A stretch of DNA of 6,451 bases, taken from NCBI GenBank assembly GCA_945872015.1, contig CAMBYJ010000104.1, forward strand, positions 1 to 6,451, in the 5' to 3' direction. Below the pieces are notes generated by a model that worked only from the letters and a program-made list of their open reading frames with translations, was not told the DNA's origin and did not search any database. The position numbers were made by a program, and so were the translations under genes. Position 1 is the stretch's first letter. Each line of letters begins with the position of its first letter. This DNA is from Chitinophaga pinensis. GTDB lineage: Bacteria; Bacteroidota; Bacteroidia; AKYH767-A; OLB10. Shown here piece by piece: positions 4,929 through 6,451 of this stretch.

Positions 4929-6119
4929 TTACGCAACCACCTTCTGTACTAACTCAGCTGCTTCTTTTAATTGAATTGCAGAATATACTTTTAATCCGCT
5001 TTCGTCGATTAATTTCTTTGCTTCTGCTGCGTTAGTTCCTTGTAAACGAACAATGATTGGAACTGGAATCTCGCCGATGTTATTGTAAGCATCAACGATA
5101 CCCTGAGCAACACGATCGCAACGAACGATACCACCGAAAATATTTACGAAGATTGCTTTTACACTTGGATCTTTTAAGATGATACGGAATGCCTGTTCAA
5201 CACGTGCTGCGTTTGCAGTACCACCAACATCTAAGAAGTTTGCAGGCTCACCACCTGATAACTTAATGATGTCCATTGTAGCCATTGCTAATCCAGCACC
5301 GTTTACCATACAACCAACATTACCATCCAACTTCACATAATTTAAATCATGCTCGCTTGCTTCTACTTCTGTTGGATCTTCTTCAGTCTTATCACGCATA
5401 GCAGCGAAATCTGGGTGACGGAATAAACCATTGTCATCTAAACTTACCTTAGCATCAACAGCAATAATTTTATCGTCAGATGTTTTTAAAACCGGGTTGA
5501 TTTCAAACATTGCTGAATCGGTTGCATCGTATGCTTTGTATAAAGCAGCTACGAACTTCGTCATTTCTTTGAAAGCATTTCCACTTAATCCAAGGTTGAA
5601 TGCAATCTTACGAGCTTGAAATCCTTGTAACCCAACTTTAGGATCAATCTCTTCTTTGAAAATTAAATGAGGTGTTTTTTCTGCTACCTCTTCGATGTCC
5701 ATTCCACCTTCAGTTGAATACATAATCATATTACGACCAGTCATACGGTTCATCAATACGCTCATGTAAAATTCTGAAGTTTCACTTGCTCCTGGATAAT
5801 AAACATCCTGTGCAATTAAAACCTTATTTACTTTTTTACCCTGAGGACCTGTCTGAGGAGTGATTAGTTGCATCCCGATAATCTGAGAAGCTTTTTCTTT
5901 TAAATCATCTAAGTTCTTAGCCAACTTAACACCACCACCTTTTCCGCGACCACCAGCGTGAATCTGCGCTTTAACAACCCACCATTGTGTGCCTGTTTGC
6001 TCGGTTAATTTTTTTGCTGCCTCTACCGCCTCTTCAGCTGTATCTGCCACAATTCCTTCTTGAATAGCAACTCCAAAACTTTTTAAAATCGACTTGCCTT
6101 GATATTCGTGTAAATTCAT
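4929..6119 (-). CDS. sucC: Succinyl-CoA synthetase beta subunit
   Basis: The product is 396 aa (E. coli SucC has 388). With the alpha subunit SucD it interconverts succinyl-CoA and succinate with formation of ATP or GTP, the substrate-level phosphorylation step of the TCA cycle, in the cytoplasm. The ATP-grasp domain begins MNLHEYQGK and has KAQIHAGGRGKGGGVKL (50-66). The metal-site residues lie in MFEINPV (204-210; E206, N208) and VDAK (221-224; D222). The C-terminal CoA-ligase domain shows NGAGLAMATMDII (273-285), NFLDVGGTA (294-302), NIFGGIVRCD (326-335) and LQGTNAAEAK (359-368). Residue 20 is Gln, the residue that reads guanine in the pig GTP-specific enzyme, where E. coli has Pro. sucD is not adjacent; a strong terminator follows sucC, so sucD must be transcribed elsewhere. 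The ATG at 6119 is the only sensible start. Confidence 0.97.
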   Translation of the reverse strand: MNLHEYQGKSILKSFGVAIQEGIVADTAEEAVEAAKKLTEQTGTQWWVVKAQIHAGGRGKGGGVKLAKNLDDLKEKASQIIGMQLITPQTGPQGKKVNKVLIAQDVYYPGASETSEFYMSVLMNRMTGRNMIMYSTEGGMDIEEVAEKTPHLIFKEEIDPKVGLQGFQARKIAFNLGLSGNAFKEMTKFVAALYKAYDATDSAMFEINPVLKTSDDKIIAVDAKVSLDDNGLFRHPDFAAMRDKTEEDPTEVEASEHDLNYVKLDGNVGCMVNGAGLAMATMDIIKLSGGEPANFLDVGGTANAARVEQAFRIILKDPSVKAIFVNIFGGIVRCDRVAQGIVDAYNNIGEIPVPIIVRLQGTNAAEAKKLIDESGLKVYSAIQLKEAAELVQKVVA

Positions 6120-6139
6120 AATACTTGTTTTTTAGTTTT

Positions 6140-6153
6140 GCAATTTTGATTGC
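6140..6153 (-). promoter_or_regulatory. Stem-loop in the sucC 5' leader
   Basis: GCAAT-TTTG-ATTGC is a perfect 5-bp inverted repeat with a 4-nt loop. It begins about where transcription should start from the -7 box at 6158-6165, so it may sit at the extreme 5' end of the sucC mRNA. 5'-terminal hairpins can protect mRNA from decay. The stem is short and may be chance. Confidence 0.25.
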
Positions 6154-6157
6154 GGCA

Positions 6158-6165
6158 CAAAAGTA
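6158..6165 (-). promoter_or_regulatory. Candidate sucC -7 promoter box
   Basis: The minus strand reads TACTTTTG, matching TAnnTTTG, 38 nt before the sucC ATG. This gives a leader of about 30 nt, longer than elsewhere in the window. The closest -33-like TTTG (6190-6193, minus) is 24 nt upstream. Confidence 0.45.
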
Positions 6166-6180
6166 TCAAAAAATCAAATG

Positions 6181-6188
6181 TAAATTTG
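6181..6188 (+). promoter_or_regulatory. Candidate bcp -7 promoter box
   Basis: TAAATTTG matches TAnnTTTG and is identical to the prfC box. It would give a leader of about 65 nt before the bcp ATG. It forms one side of the inverted repeat CAAAT-GTAA-ATTTG (6175-6188) and lies only 15 bp from the sucC box facing the other way. No good -33 element was found, so it may instead be part of the sucC promoter. Confidence 0.3.
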
Positions 6189-6261
6189 TCAAACTGCATC
6201 ATTCTAAAGCAGATTTTAAACATTTTCAAGGGTTGCTTGTTATCAAACTAAAATTCAAACC

Positions 6262-6451
6262 ATGGCATTAACAATCGGAAGTAAAGCCCCTGCAATTAAG
6301 GGAGTTAATCAGGCAGGTGAAAAAATTAAATCTGCTGACTTGAAAGGTAAAAAGGTGATTCTTTATTTCTATCCAAAGGACAGCACCCCAACTTGCACTG
6401 TTGAATCATGTAACTTGAGAGATAATTATAAGTCGTTAGCGAAAGCAGGAT
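6262..6451 (+). CDS. bcp: Bcp/PrxQ thioredoxin-dependent peroxiredoxin, N-terminal part (cut by window edge)
   Basis: My translation from the ATG at 6262 gives 63 residues before the window ends; the family is usually about 150 aa. Bcp reduces hydrogen peroxide and alkyl hydroperoxides with electrons from thioredoxin, in the cytoplasm. The start MALTIGSKAP and the run VILYFYPKDSTPTCTVES (32-49) are characteristic. Cys45 is the peroxidatic cysteine, preceded by Pro38 and Thr42 of the active-site loop. Cys50, five residues later, is the usual resolving cysteine of the atypical 2-Cys PrxQ type. The motif reads TPTCTVESCN where most family members have TPGCTxEAC, a mild variation. The gene is divergent from sucC across 142 bp. 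The ATG is preceded by an A-rich leader without a clear Shine-Dalgarno sequence. Confidence 0.95.
   Translation, partial: MALTIGSKAPAIKGVNQAGEKIKSADLKGKKVILYFYPKDSTPTCTVESCNLRDNYKSLAKAG

Noticed and set aside
5431..5619. Plus-strand open frame inside sucC
   Set aside because: It is antisense to a highly conserved gene; an expected by-product of its codon use.

Overview
The window comes from a low-GC member of the Bacteroidota. Evidence for this is the DUF4294 protein, a family I know only from that phylum; the RF3, SucC and biotin carboxylase sequence types; promoters that fit the Bacteroidota -7 consensus TAnnTTTG; and the near absence of Shine-Dalgarno sequences. I cannot name a genus. Most of the window is core metabolism and translation. 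The one accessory module is a toxin-antitoxin pair.

Layout from left to right: the N-terminal third of release factor 3 (prfC, minus strand, cut by the left edge) is divergent from a membrane-anchored OmpH/Skp-like protein (plus strand). That gene converges, with one base between the stop codons, on a secreted DUF4294 protein. The DUF4294 gene lies directly downstream of a biotin carboxylase gene (accC), and the two look like one minus-strand operon. Next is a 250-bp intergenic stretch with the accC promoter and a sharply GC-richer block of about 100 bp (56% G+C against about 20-24% on either side). Then come a PIN-domain toxin and its ribbon-helix-helix antitoxin, overlapping by 4 bp, then tspO, then succinyl-CoA synthetase beta subunit (sucC), all on the minus strand. 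At the right edge the start of a Bcp/PrxQ peroxiredoxin gene runs divergently from sucC.

The clearest regulatory pattern is a -7 box (TATCTTTG, TAAATTTG or a near match) 16-20 nt before the start codon of five genes: prfC, the OmpH-like gene, accC, the antitoxin and tspO. This predicts leaders of only about 10-15 nt, and it settles three start codons that the longest open frames would place too far upstream. The most unusual element is a perfect 13-bp-stem terminator after sucC. Its U-tract runs directly into the tspO start codon, and its loop region carries a -7-like box at the right distance to drive tspO.

Functionally, sucC (TCA cycle, substrate-level phosphorylation) and accC (biotin-dependent carboxylation for fatty-acid or propionate metabolism) are central metabolism; prfC acts in translation termination; the OmpH-like and DUF4294 proteins are probably envelope proteins; tspO and bcp are linked to tetrapyrrole or oxidative stress. 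I see no sign of a wholly new multi-gene system. The items most worth following are the sucC-tspO terminator/promoter overlap, the GC-rich structured block beside the toxin-antitoxin pair, and a GTP-type glutamine in SucC.
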